NCBI GenBank assembly: GCA_000499405.2
Contig: HG738137.1
Location: forward strand, 7,750,001 to 7,814,000
From: Onchocerca volvulus
Lineage: Eukaryota > Nematoda > Chromadorea > Rhabditida > Onchocercidae
DNA length: 64,000 bases
Reading direction: 5' to 3'
A model generated the notes under the pieces. That model worked only from the letters and a program-made list of their open reading frames with translations. It was not told the DNA's origin and made no database searches. Made by a program: the position numbers and the translations under genes. Below, piece after piece: positions 23,483 through 35,582 of the stretch (its first letter is position 1; each line of letters starts with the position of its first letter).

Positions 23483-25506
23483 TTATGCTTCTTTAACTGG
23501 TATTGCTTGGGCTGAAGAACGAAATGATGAACGAATTATGCGACCGTTAATTGGTTGGACTGCTCGAATCGGTAACATCATTTCTTCAACTTCACATTCA
23601 TAACCTCCACGCTTTAGCATGCGTAATTTATCCAACTACAAAAAATTGATATTTTCAAGATAGCCAATTGCTATATATGATTGATATAAACATCAGTTCA
23701 TTTCTTTTTTCTCTTTTTCAAGATAGAAATTCTAGGATTACCTGACTGGAAGATATCCGAACAGTAGACCTGAAAATAATCCACTGAATAGTTTCTCTGT
23801 ACGGTTGTGCTGTCTCCGAACCAGCGTATGTCCAGAATTCTTTCATTTTTTCTATAAAATAAACTCTGCTTTATTTATTTATTTATTTATTTTCTTTGAT
23901 AATTTGGGAAAATTGAAGTTTAGCAAACTAATGACTGGAAATTTGTCAAAATCAAAGACGAAAATCAAAGCTTGTCTTCCAATTCTTATCACAGATATAA
24001 TATTTGATAAGAAATTCCATAGATTAATTAAATTGATTGAAGAGAAATCGAGAAGATGAACCTAAAGAAGGCAGCATTTGAGGCAAATTGACACCATGAA
24101 TTACGCATTCACTACCTTTATAAATCACTTGTTTGATACCATCAATTATTGTTGAGAATGTTGGATTATCGTCATGCGATTCCTTGAAAAAAATATTGAT
24201 ATTTTAGATGGAGCAAGTACCTATCAATCCAAATACTACGTCGATTCAAGTAATTCAATAATTAAGTGTAACTTGCATCCCATAGAAATCTAACATTAAT
24301 TGGAAGTATTAAAAAACGAATTGAACTCATATTTCGGAATCTTCAATCAGGCTAAGAAGATACTTTGGCCAAGCGGTAAAATTGAGGACAAAATCTTTCT
24401 AGACTCGTTTTAAATAAGTAAGAATTGAAATATGATCATATTAAGCTAACATTTAGCAATACAGCCACAGCCAATATGCCATTTTCTTCCTTGAATGCAG
24501 TTTCTAGATTCGAGAATTTCGAATTTCGATGAATGAATTGTATTTCGCCTGCATAACCTACACCACCGATCGTGTGTTCACTTCCATTCATAGGCTCCGT
24601 ACCCCAGTGGAAATAAACGGTCTCCAAAACATATCTTCCCTCACCCAAATGACTCATTGATAATTCAGCCTTATTAGAAGGATCAAGTTGTAGTTGCAAG
24701 CTATCACCTGCATTCTTTAGTCGTGCTTCACCATTCATCGGATAATTTATTCTGAAATAAACAAAGCATTCCTATCTCATCAATCATTCAGAAGGAACAT
24801 TTCCTGCATTCAAGTAAGCCTAAGCATTTCATTTCTGATAATTATAGCAAATTATCAATTATCAATCAAAAATTATCAGCATTGCTGAATTCAATAACAT
24901 CATCAATCATTTATCTGCTCCTAAACTCAATCTTCCAGGATGCCTAGCCTTCCAGAACATCTACTACATGCCACCTATATATCTGTGTAACTGCCGAAAT
25001 TTCTACATTTAATAACATTCAAAATTTAATTTTCTTTAAAAAATAAAACATGGAACCTAATTTCCGAATCCTTAAGTGTACTGTCAAAAGTCGTAATTGT
25101 TGATAGTATATCAATGGGTGATTGTTTTCGATCTCCAGTTACCTGTAAATAACTTCATTAATTGTACTTTCATTTGAAAAAATTTATCGAATAAATAATC
25201 TGTGATATTCAGGTAATAGAGGAAAAAGTTGAAATTTTTGACAATCATATTTCGGAAATAATCAATAAAATAATAATATTATTTCGGCATACAAGATTGT
25301 CCTACAAAATTATGACCTTAACAAGAATTATCACTTATCACCTGTAGGATTTTGCCAAGATTATCAAGCTGAGCAGTAGCACGATTCAAAATTGGTGCCA
25401 AATTATCTCGGGCTCGAGTTGCTGTTTGCAGTACGGAATTCAATTGTGGTTTTACATTGTTCAGCTGAGCTTGCACATTAGCTGTTAATTGACCCAAAAA
25501 TGCCAT
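23483..25506 (-). CDS. Carbonic anhydrase-related protein (alpha class, probably inactive)
   Basis: Six exons join in phase: 25506-25342, 25142-25057, 24751-24451, 24182-24062, 23851-23742 and 23635-23483, giving 311 residues. The alpha-carbonic anhydrase fold is clear: GDRKQSPIDI, VYFHWGTEP, NGSEHTIGG, YAGEIQFIHRN, EESHDDNP-type loop, ETAQPYRETIQWI and QPINGR. Aligned to human CA2 numbering, zinc ligand His94 is Tyr and His119 is Gln; His96, Glu117 and Thr199 remain. Loss of two ligands means it should not bind zinc normally or hydrate CO2, as in the CA8/10/11 group, where Gln at 119 also occurs. The usual N-terminal W.Y segment is missing. Instead, residues 1-55 form an Ala/Gln/Asn/Leu-rich amphipathic helix-like stretch (MAFLGQLTANVQAQLNNV...). 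There is no signal peptide, so it is probably cytoplasmic. A TTTCAG acceptor ends at 25523, 17 bases before the ATG. Confidence 0.88.
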
Positions 25507-25522
25507 TTTATTATTTTTTTTT

Positions 25523-25530
25523 CTGAAATT
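25523..25530 (-). promoter_or_regulatory. Probable trans-splice acceptor of the carbonic anhydrase-related gene
   Basis: On the minus strand AATTTCAG ends at 25523, directly upstream of an A-rich 5' leader and the ATG at 25506, with no coding exon before it. Confidence 0.5.
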
Positions 25531-27280
25531 TATTTTCAACTTATATTTGCACTTATCAGATTTAAAAATTCCGCTTCAGCTTATAACGTATCATCAATTA
25601 TTCATTTAGAAATTTGATTTATCTAACAGCAATCAATCAAACGTACGTGTGCGTCATCAAAACGTGGGAAATTTGTCACGCATCAAAGAGTTCAATTCTC
25701 TTAGATCACATTTTTAAATGTCATTGTTTAATCAGTTAATCTGCTAGTTAAACCGTTAATGATTCGAACTATCTGAGATCGAATGATCGAGTTTCAGTAT
25801 AGAAATCACTCATAAAAATCGAATCATTTATTTGGATAGTTTTCCACTTTGATGTCAGTTATGAATGGTGACGAGTGCTGAGTATTTTAAAAAAACAATC
25901 AAATATTTCTGAATTTGAGTTAATTAGTACAATAGTTTGTTGTCCTTCTTGTAATCCGGTACGAGAGTAAAACATCAATTATTTTTCATTATTTGGAAAT
26001 CATTTTTTCATATGAATAATAAAAGCAAAAAAAGAAAAATTTATCTGACTAAGGCCGATGCAGTTAAAACTGCTTAAAAAGAAATGAAACCTTCCTAACA
26101 TTTAATTATTTGACAACTTCTGAAAAGTAGAAGTATTAATTAGTCATAATTATAAAATAATCAAGCTTAAAACTTGGCTTCTATTCTCATAACGAGGAAG
26201 TTATTTGGAATGTTCCAGCATTAAGCTTACTCTACCATTCCTTTTTTCCCATTCTTCTACATGCAATGATTAGATATGATAAGAAATATGACTGAAATTC
26301 TCGAACTGTTAAAAGTTACGAGTAAATTTGCGTAATAGATCGTAATAGTATATTCCTTTATTAGAAATAATTTCTTTTTAAAAAGAATTTTAAAACTAAG
26401 TAAAATTTGAAAACTTTTTTTTATTCGAAATGAAATAACTGCTACTGCCATAGTTGCCAATTAGTTATATTTTACATATTATGATTGACTAATTATTGCT
26501 ATTTTATTCAATAAAATATCAAAAACTGGTAGAAAAAAGAAGAAATAAAATAATTTGCGTTTTTTTGTCGAACAAATTAGAGTTGACTTCCGTTATTTGG
26601 CATGTTGGAGAAGAATTGGATGAATGAGATGAAATGATGTTAGCTGTCTGCTCATTTTGTCTTCTGAATTTGTCATAAATAGGAAATGAAAAGGGGAAGA
26701 AAAAATAGGGAAAAGAAATGCTTGGCAAGATTATTTTAATGTGATTGAGTTAGGAAGCATCACATTGGCTAGAAATTAAGCTGAACTTCTTGTTTATCCA
26801 TTTTTGACTTAAGCAAGCATTAATGTGACAAGCAATGACAATCCATGTAAATGGAATGAATCAGAAATCATCGAATCATAATATTTTATTACTTTTCCAA
26901 TAGGATTAATTTATTTCTATTCATTTATTTGTTATTTATTACGAGGGAGGGAATTTTTCGAAGAATTTTTGGAAAAAAAAGTTTTTAAAAAACGAAAAAC
27001 AGCAATTATATCATAGATAGTTGCAATGATTACAACCGTTCAAGAGTGAAAGCTTACTTCCTTATTAGTCGGTTGACTTAACTTGTGTCTAATTACTTCG
27101 ATGAACTTTTCTGCAACAAAAACAAAAATTTACATGCAATTAGTAATTATTGACAATCCGACTAAAAAAAAAAAAAAAAAAAAAAGCATATTATCTCGGG
27201 AATAATATTTTAAAAACTGCCACTTACTTGCCTATGAATTATAATGAGTCATTTTGTTGATTTGACAAATCTCTCTACTC

Positions 27281-27337
27281 ATGCAAGCAAGCAAACATGC
27301 ATGCAAACATGCATGCATGTTTGCTTGCATTTTGATG
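27281..27337. repeat. Imperfect palindrome of CAAGCAAACATGCATG units
   Basis: GCAAGCAAACATGCATGC on the left pairs with GCATGCATGTTTGCTTGC on the right, and the outer bases (CTCAT / ATGAG) also pair. It could form a long hairpin. It lies just upstream of a TATAAAAG at about 27353 and of the repeat-bearing ORF. Confidence 0.85.
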
Positions 27338-27401
27338 AGTGTTGAAATAATCTATAAAAGCATTGTGTTAGTTCGTATTTGGCTGAATGAAAATTTCTTT
27401 G

Positions 27402-27710
27402 CAGAATATAGATGGAAATAGCTGAAAGTTGGCGAAAAAAAGAAAAACAGATTTACATGCATTTCAATCGACGACTTCGCCCTCTTCTTCGCCACTTATG
27501 GCACACAAATTATGGATTTTCGATAACAACGACAAAATACTTCTTCAAGAAATTTCAGATTCCTCCTTCAATGCTTCTTCTGAAATTTCAGATTCCCCTC
27601 TGAATACTTCTTCTAAAATTTCAGATTACCCTTTGAATACTTCTGAAATTTCAGATTCCCCTTCGAATGCTTCACATTTGCTAAATATCACACTGCCCGA
27701 ATCCAATTAA
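27402..27710 (+). other. ORF with 11-codon tandem repeats carrying N-glycosylation sequons
   Basis: An open frame ends at TAA 27708-27710 and contains four tandem units at 27549-27581, 27582-27614, 27615-27644 and 27645-27677 of 33, 33, 30 and 33 bases. All lengths are multiples of three. The units read EISDSSFNASS, EISDSPLNTSS, KISDYPLNTS and EISDSPSNASH, followed by LNIT. Every unit has an N-x-S/T sequon. Differences include a synonymous CTG/TTG pair, and the one length change keeps the frame. A TTTGCAG acceptor ends near 27405. The frame has no ATG in this segment, so an upstream exon would be needed; the ATG at 27412 is in another frame. Family unknown; secreted or surface glycoprotein is only an inference. 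Confidence 0.3.
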
Positions 27711-30700
27711 CTTCATATTCCTTCTAATTGTAAGTAATGAAATGAATATAATTATTAATTCTTGCGATTATATAACCTAACTTATGCACAATGATGGGAA
27801 TATGGTAAAGAAACGCCCATTACAGAAAGAACTGCTATCGATTTGAAAAAAAAAAAAAAAAAGGAATTTTAACTCAGAATTGATTTGGGTAACGCTGCGA
27901 GTTGGCAGTTTAATCTTTTAAATTCTTTCTAAATTACAAGATATTAGTCATCTCAACTTTTCAGCCAAAAATCAGTTAATTAGGAAATGACATCAATTTT
28001 TTGGAGTGTTAGAATGAGGTAAAAGGTTGTTATTTTATTCCTTTATTATATTAAAGTTGATTTTTGATTGCTTCACATTGGAAGATGGAAAAGAGAAAAT
28101 TGTCACTCCAATACTAATGGAGAAGATGAGATAAATAACGAAAAGTGTCAATTTGTTTACCGATAACCAATACATCTGAATTTACTACTATCCTTGGCCA
28201 ATTTATCTATCCATCTTATCTCTCCCGAAGTTTAATTTCGTTCAATAACAACCACGAAATGAGCCTAGCCATACTTGAGTTATGACAAAATGCAAATAAA
28301 TGAAAAGCAACTTGAAATAAAGCTTAAAATCACATTTCTTTTTTTGCTTTTCTTTTTATCTTTGCTTTTTCACACTCTGAATATCATTCATAAAACCTGG
28401 AAAAGAAAGAAAGAAGAAAAATAGAATAGAAAGTTTCCTCTTTGAGGATTAAGTTTTGAGTAAAACAAACTGAAACACCTGAAAATGACAGTTAATAAAA
28501 GTACAAATCCTTTTTCCCCTTTTATTGACATTTCACTTTTCCCATCCTTTTTTTCTGTTTCTTTTATTAATCGATGATTTAAGTTTAAATCTCGATCAAG
28601 AATTAAAACCATAAAATCTTGAAATTTTGTTTTCAAAAATATCCGTTAAGTGCAAAATAAAGTCATAAATGTCAAAAAAATATTTTCAAATGGAAGGCAA
28701 GTTTCCAGGAAAAGTAACCGTAACCACCAGCTATCTAGGTGAGATACTGTAATTTTAAATGGTTGAAATATTTTTATTGCAAATCTTGAAATGAAACTAC
28801 ATCATCTAAAAAGTGGAATTAATTATCAGATCTTGAAAAGTAGTTTATAGGAAAAATGATGATCTCGTGTCATGGACTTCACTCGAAAAAGCTATTTCAA
28901 TAAATTTTAATAAATTTGCCATGTTTGTAATTAGAAGAACTACTGTAACGTGATGATTTTATTCAATCAATGACCATTTCCATGGGATCATTTACCTATA
29001 TAAGAGATCATCTATTGGATTTGAAAATCGATTTATATTTATTTTTACATTTCTTCAGAAGAATGAAAGATTTGAAATGAAATTAATAAATTAGCATTGC
29101 ACATATATTCAAACATTAGCGATGAAGATTGAGTAATATAGTTCGTTCTAAACTTGGCTAAATTGCCCTTTATTTTATATTTCAACAAGTTGTATTATAT
29201 ATATGTGATGCCAATTTATTGATTTCAATTGAAGACTGTAAAAAAAAAAAGAAAAAAAAGTAAATTAAATACACTTCAAAACGTTTAACTTGGCTTAATT
29301 AAATTTCATTTTATATTTCAATAAAGCTGCAAGAACCAAAGATATTTGAAATAGGAAATTTCAAAGTATATAGCATCCAGTATCGAAAGAAAAAAGGATG
29401 GATGGATGAAAATTCATTTAGCATTTCTTTAAAATGCAAAATAGATTTTCCTCTTTCTTTGAAAAAAAAAAAAAAAAAAAGAAATGAAAACAAAACAACA
29501 TTGGTTGAATAAGGCTGAAAAATAGGCAAAAAAAAGCAAAAATAGAGTTTATTAAATTTTCTTGTTAAACAATTACTCAAAGTGAAAACTGGAATTTTTA
29601 GAAAATTCCATTTTTTTTTTTTTTTTTTTTTGTTTGTTTGTTTATGACAAATTTTTTTCTCTCAGATATATTTTGAATTTTATGCTGAGAATGAAAGGAC
29701 AAAAAATAAAGTGCTAATAGTTAATTGCATGAAAAGCTTTTAAACATCCAGAAAATATCAAAGAAGTAAAATTTGTCATTTGAAAAGATAAGCACTTTTT
29801 TAAGTTGTTCCTTCTTAAATTTTCGAAGAAATGGAAAAGCTTTACAGAAAAAAAAAATTTGGCAAAAAAATTCCATTTTTATCCAAAAAATTTGATGAAA
29901 AAATAAATTTTACAAGGATTTATTTTTATATCAGTGAAATAAGATGATAAAATTACCAGATCCAAATCCATTCAACCCTTGAAAAGTTATTTCGAACACA
30001 GGTGCCAGTTCAACACGATGTAAAAGTGAAGTTGTGAAAAAAGTTTGTGGTAAAATAAAGATGCAAATTGTGAGAATTGCTGATTTATTCATTCATTCGG
30101 AAGTTTTCTTACGTCATTTCACAAAGATTTGTTTACAAATTCTTGTCATTTTAAAAAATGAAAGCAATTTAAAATTATTTCCAAATTTCAAACAAGGAGA
30201 GATATTACTTTATTTCCACTATTTTCTTCGGAATACAACTCAGAATATGATTTTACAATAATTTTTCATATATTTTACATATTTCATAATCTCTTTACAC
30301 ATTTTGAAACAGAAAAAGCCAAAATGAAAGGAAAAAGTGAAAAGTTATTCGAATTACCTTTAAGAAAAATTTCATTGTAAGTCAAAAAAATGTATTCCGA
30401 GGATAAAATGTCGACTATTTTAAAATGAAGTTTAAAACAATTTCTTAGACCTTCTTTTCAAACTACATTTTTCATTTGAAAAATAAAAATGGGAAATGAA
30501 CCGAAAATTAAATTTAAACTTAATGAAAAAAAAGTTGGCATATTTATTTATTCCCAGTTCTCATTATTTCTCCCATGCAATATCTTGTTTGAAATGCTTG
30601 ATAATTACATTCATCAACTATTTCCTGCGACTGAAATATTTTCGAGAAATGTTCTTCTGGAAGAAATCAATAAAGCAAGAAATGAATTATTAATTAAAGT

Positions 30701-33095
30701 GTTAGGTAAAAACAACATGTAGTTGTTTAACATATTTTAACATATTTTTATAAAAAAATTAATGAACATATTTTTGTAAAAAAAAAAAAAAATTATTACT
30801 AGCATACAAATCTTGATTTAAATTCCCAAATACTCACCCGATTGTTAAACAGTTGAAGAATAATTATTAGCTGTTTAAGCTTAAAATTTTTTAGAGAGAT
30901 TTTTGGACAACCATTTAAAGTTCGAAATTGTTTGAAATTCTATAAAATAGAAATTTCTAGAAAAGTGTTTCGTAAATTTCTTCAAATTTTGAAGTATTGC
31001 ACTGAAATATCTCTCACCAAACATTTCTCGCAAAGTTTTGCAAGTATCCACTTCGAAATCGAATGTTTAATACTAATTTTCAAATCGTTACGATAAGATG
31101 TATGCAAAATGACAATTTATATTTATCATGAATTAACAATCGAATAAACATAAAATGTTAATTATGATAAATGTTGATTATAATCTAATGAAAATGTTAA
31201 TTATAAAATGTTAATTACAATCAATTTTTGACTGTTTTCAGAAAAAAAAGTTTGTGTTCTCTTTCGAATTCTAATTCATTTTTCCAATGTTCCCCTATTT
31301 CTTATCAAAATATATCGAAAATTACTAAAAATTATATCGAACTTAAGTTTCCTACAATATCGTATTTCTAAGCGCACAAAATTGCCAATATAATTTCCAA
31401 TAAATGTTGAATAAAATTCAACTTAAAATTTCAAGGATATTTTTGAAATCAAATTATTTGCTATCTGAAAAACAATAGTTTAGCTTTTTTTAATGATAGT
31501 GCTCAAAAGATATACCACCATCATGCAAAGTTACGTCAAAATTCGTAAAATTTTGAAATTAAAGCTCTCTTCTATTTTTGATTAAGAACAAATACTTACA
31601 TCGATGACGAAAGTAAAAGACCCTGAATTTTGGTTCATCCTAAATATGTCTTAAAAAATCGATAAAGAAATACCTTTTTTTTTTTTGCACTGTTTCAAGA
31701 TGAATTGTAACAAAGTTTGATAATCATTTGTTTTGAATTTTGGTTTATTGGATCAGAAGGAATAATAACGAGAATGATAAATGATCGTTTAGAATTTATT
31801 CATGTACGTATGTGATGGACGAAATTAAGAAAGTTTAAGTAAGGATTCTATAAATTTTTCAAAAAAGAACTCAAAAACTGTGAATTTATCTACATGCTAG
31901 GAAAAATACAAAGTCATTTATAATATTTGCAAATAGTGTTCAGAAAAAAACATCTGTTTCAATGTAAATATACTGAAAAATAATATTAAATACTCAAAAT
32001 TGGAAAAAGATAAATCATTCATCAATTAAAATTGTCCAACAAAATACTGAATAATTTGTAAGATGAAGAAAGAAATTCTGGAACAAGAATATATGAAAAT
32101 AAAAAGATTTCGGTTTTTTCGATCTTTCAATACAATGCAGTTCGACTGAAATATACTAGATCGAATTATACTAGATCATTTCATTTAAATTGTTTATTTT
32201 TGATCTGTCCTAATATCTCTATTAGATGTTATCATTCTGCAAGTTGCCATATGATAAGTGTGATATTTTTCTTACTTGTAGATATCATTTGATCATGAAA
32301 AATTTTTAAACTTATCACCTTATCGAATGATAAGTAATCTCGATTTAATTTAAGGCACACCTCATCACACAAAATTAATAAAGAATGGAATTCTTTCGTC
32401 AGTATTTAAAATTAATGAAAGAAAACCAGTTTGTCCCAAATAAGGATTTTTGATTTCTCAAAAAAAAAATATAAATTCTCAATGATATCATAATCGAATA
32501 TTTGTTATTAAAATTATTTATTATATTTAGATTCTTGGAAAAATCTCATATCTGCGCAAATTGGTTGTAAATTTCAAATTGGTACACATGTTCATTTATT
32601 TTTATGCAAATCTTGAATATTTCCAATTATTCAAAAAGTTTTGCTAAGAAACTTATTAAAATATCTTTTTCATTTCAAAAATGATTTCATTCTATTTTAA
32701 GATTGCTTTTTTTTTACCCAAATTCTAGAATTGAGAATTCCAATCGAGAATTCCTGAAGAGTTCGACTATTTCATTCTATTGGTTCATTTAAAAAAAGCA
32801 TATAAACATATCACATAAAAAACTGTACCATTATTATTGATTATAAAATTTCATTTCAAAATTGTTTCGGAATGAAAAAAAAAATTTTTTTTTTTCGAAA
32901 TGCACAACCATTAAAGTGAAAAATTCATCTTTGAATTGTTGACTTCATCACGACGTACAATGCTATCATTTAGCGGAACATAGTTTTATCATATAACAAT
33001 TATAAAATATCAATATTTTCAAAGTTCAAAGAAATTTCAAAGAATTGAAATATTTTAGAATAATTGCGAACAAAATGAATTTTCTGTTGAATCTA

Positions 33096-33380
33096 TCTAT
33101 ATAAATAAAAATGTAAATCTTCGTTGTTACTCTTTTCACAACGTTTGTATTCGAATAGGAGAGTATGTTTTTGATTTGGATATATCTATCTTTTTCTTTC
33201 TGTCATACCTGTGACAGGTAAAAGCAAGTGAACGGACTGAATTTATTGATCATCTCCTACTTCCTGCATCGTTCAATTTTGCACAATGTTCCAAAAATTG
33301 ATTTGAAACTTCAATACATCATTGCATTCGAATAGGCACGTGTTTAAGAACTTTTTCTAGTCCAAAAGTTCTTAAACAGT
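33096..33380 (+). mobile_element. Diverged copy of the TATATAAATAAAAATG interspersed family
   Basis: It begins TCTATATAAATAAAAATGTAA and contains the family's internal signatures: ACAACGTTTGTATTCGAATAGG, a second GCATTCGAATAGGC at about 33324, TGTTTAAGAAC, and AAAAGTTCTTAAAC at about 33363. The right end is not well defined. Confidence 0.55.
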
Positions 33381-34947
33381 TCTTCACTGCTTCCATTCTG
33401 TTTAAAAGCGAGAATTGATCATTATTTTAAGGCTAAAGTGTGAATTAATTTGCTTAATTAAGCAATTAAGCTAAATTTAGTAAGTTCCTATCCAGTGATA
33501 TCGAAGAAAGTTTTTAAAGCAGCAGGAAAGACATGTATTGGTTCTAAGTGACAAGTGTGCAATTCAGGTTTGAACAAAATCATTTTGTTCAAATGATTGA
33601 TTGATGTCAAGAATGCTGCAAAGATGTTGAATGATTGATGGTATTTTGAAACAGTATAGGTTTAATTCCTTTTCATTATGTCGGAACTTTAAGGGAATAA
33701 TGAAAGAGAAATGATATGTAATAAAACTCATAATCCAAAAGGAAAGAATTAAGATGAGTGGAAAGACAGAAAGATGAAATTAATGACCTTTGGCTTTTAG
33801 GCTTTTCGGTAATAAATATTTCCCGACCAGTCAGTCCCCTTATAATCCCACTAATATCAAACTGCTAGAAAATCAATCTCGAAATATAATATCATTGCGA
33901 GTTTATTGCAACTGACTTAAGATGCTTCTATGTGTGATATTGTGATAGGCACAAAACTATTTTTCATTTTGATATTACACATATATCATCTCTCTTCATT
34001 CAATTTACACTGATAATAAGAATGGTTAGAAAGTCAGTTTAAACTGATAATTTTTACAGATTATGTGTAATATTCCTATTGCTATAATATCAGATTATAT
34101 ACATACAATATCACTGTAGATCAAAGGTAACATAACTTATAAGCCAAAAATGATATAATTTTGCTTTTATGATTCTTATCATTAATGGGTTAAATGATAT
34201 TTTTATATGTGTCGTTTATTTATACAAAAATATTTCATTGTAATTAAAATAATTGGACGATTTATTTTAAAATGAAGTGTTTTTGAGTTCTTGAAGATAT
34301 GATATCATACTCGGAAACAAATATAATATAATACTACATTGTTAATTATTGTTGAAATTGAAATTTCAAATCATTTGATCAATGCAGTATACAGTTATAA
34401 GTCGAATAAATAATCTCGTTTCATGAGTACCTTTATATATTGAAACCGTAATTCTAAATCTTGTAAATTTCATAGTTTACACCGTTATACACTTAATAGG
34501 AATACCCGCCCTTCTAGGATATTTTTATTAGTTGATCTCTTCTGTCTGATTAGTACAGTATACAATTGCGGATTGAGTAGAATTATTCAAATAATCCTAC
34601 TTTACATTAGAAATAACTATTTATTGGGGCTCTGATTCAGACAGAAAGCTCGGACATCACGTCAGCTGAGTGTCAACCTTCTTATGGAGATTGACGAACT
34701 CAACCGCTCATTAGATTACAACTGAATGAAGAAAAGTGTTTTACTAATGATTTGTAAATGACTAATATGGATATGATAATAATTTACTTTATCATCTGAT
34801 GATGTTGATACCAAGTGAATGTGCTACATTTCTTGAAGGCAACTTTATGCATAAAAGCGTCGCATAATATAAATTGTTTATCAGTCATAACAGTACAATG
34901 TTAAAATCAAAAGAAAAAAAAGTTAATAAAAACAATACATTGCTCAC

Positions 34948-35582
34948 CGGCAACTAAGACCAGTACGTGCATGTGCCGTAGATTTGTTTTCTACCGCATT
35001 TCGAAGAATATTTGCTAAATTTGTTTGAAGTTGCAATGAAAATATTTATTAAATTTTTGTAACTTCCATTAGAACTGATTAAGGAATTTCAAATAAATGT
35101 AAACTTGGACTAAATTTCACAAGCAAAAATATTGTCAAAAAGCGATGATTAGAATTAAAATGAAAGCCAAGATGAAAATTCAATCTTTTCTACCTATTAA
35201 ACAATCTCCGACACAGCTTTATACAATAGATTATTGCCAAACATAAAAAGCTCACTCACAAAGCAATGCGCAACGATAGAAATAATGAAATGGAAAGATT
35301 AACTTACCATTTTGATTTGCTTTCCTTCTCAGAAACAAATCATTTTCCTCTCCCTTCCATACTTCATTTAAAACATGTCATTTTGGAAAATTTCACTACA
35401 GAAAGGCAGCAAATGAAACAATATAAAACAATGATCAAAGGAAAATAAGGCGCAATAGAGCTCGAAGATTACATTTATATATTTGCGGTAGCACCGATGG
35501 TATTGGCAAATGAAATGGACCTGTTTGGTTCAAATAGTCCTAGAAACCTGCACTGCCATCCCTTTTCCCATCTTCGCGCACT
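34948..35582 (-). other. Two exon-like islands, unidentified
   Basis: On the minus strand, 35582-35495 reads SARRWEKGWQCRFLGLFEPN and on to FANTI before a possible GTGCTA donor in phase 1. Segment 35014-34948 lies between a TTTAG acceptor and a GTGAGC donor and reads ANILRNAVENKSTAHARTGLSC when entered in phase 1. The phases agree with each other. The second also agrees with the phase-1 donor of the CaaX gene at 39338, so an alternative 3' exon is possible. No family was recognised. Confidence 0.2.
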
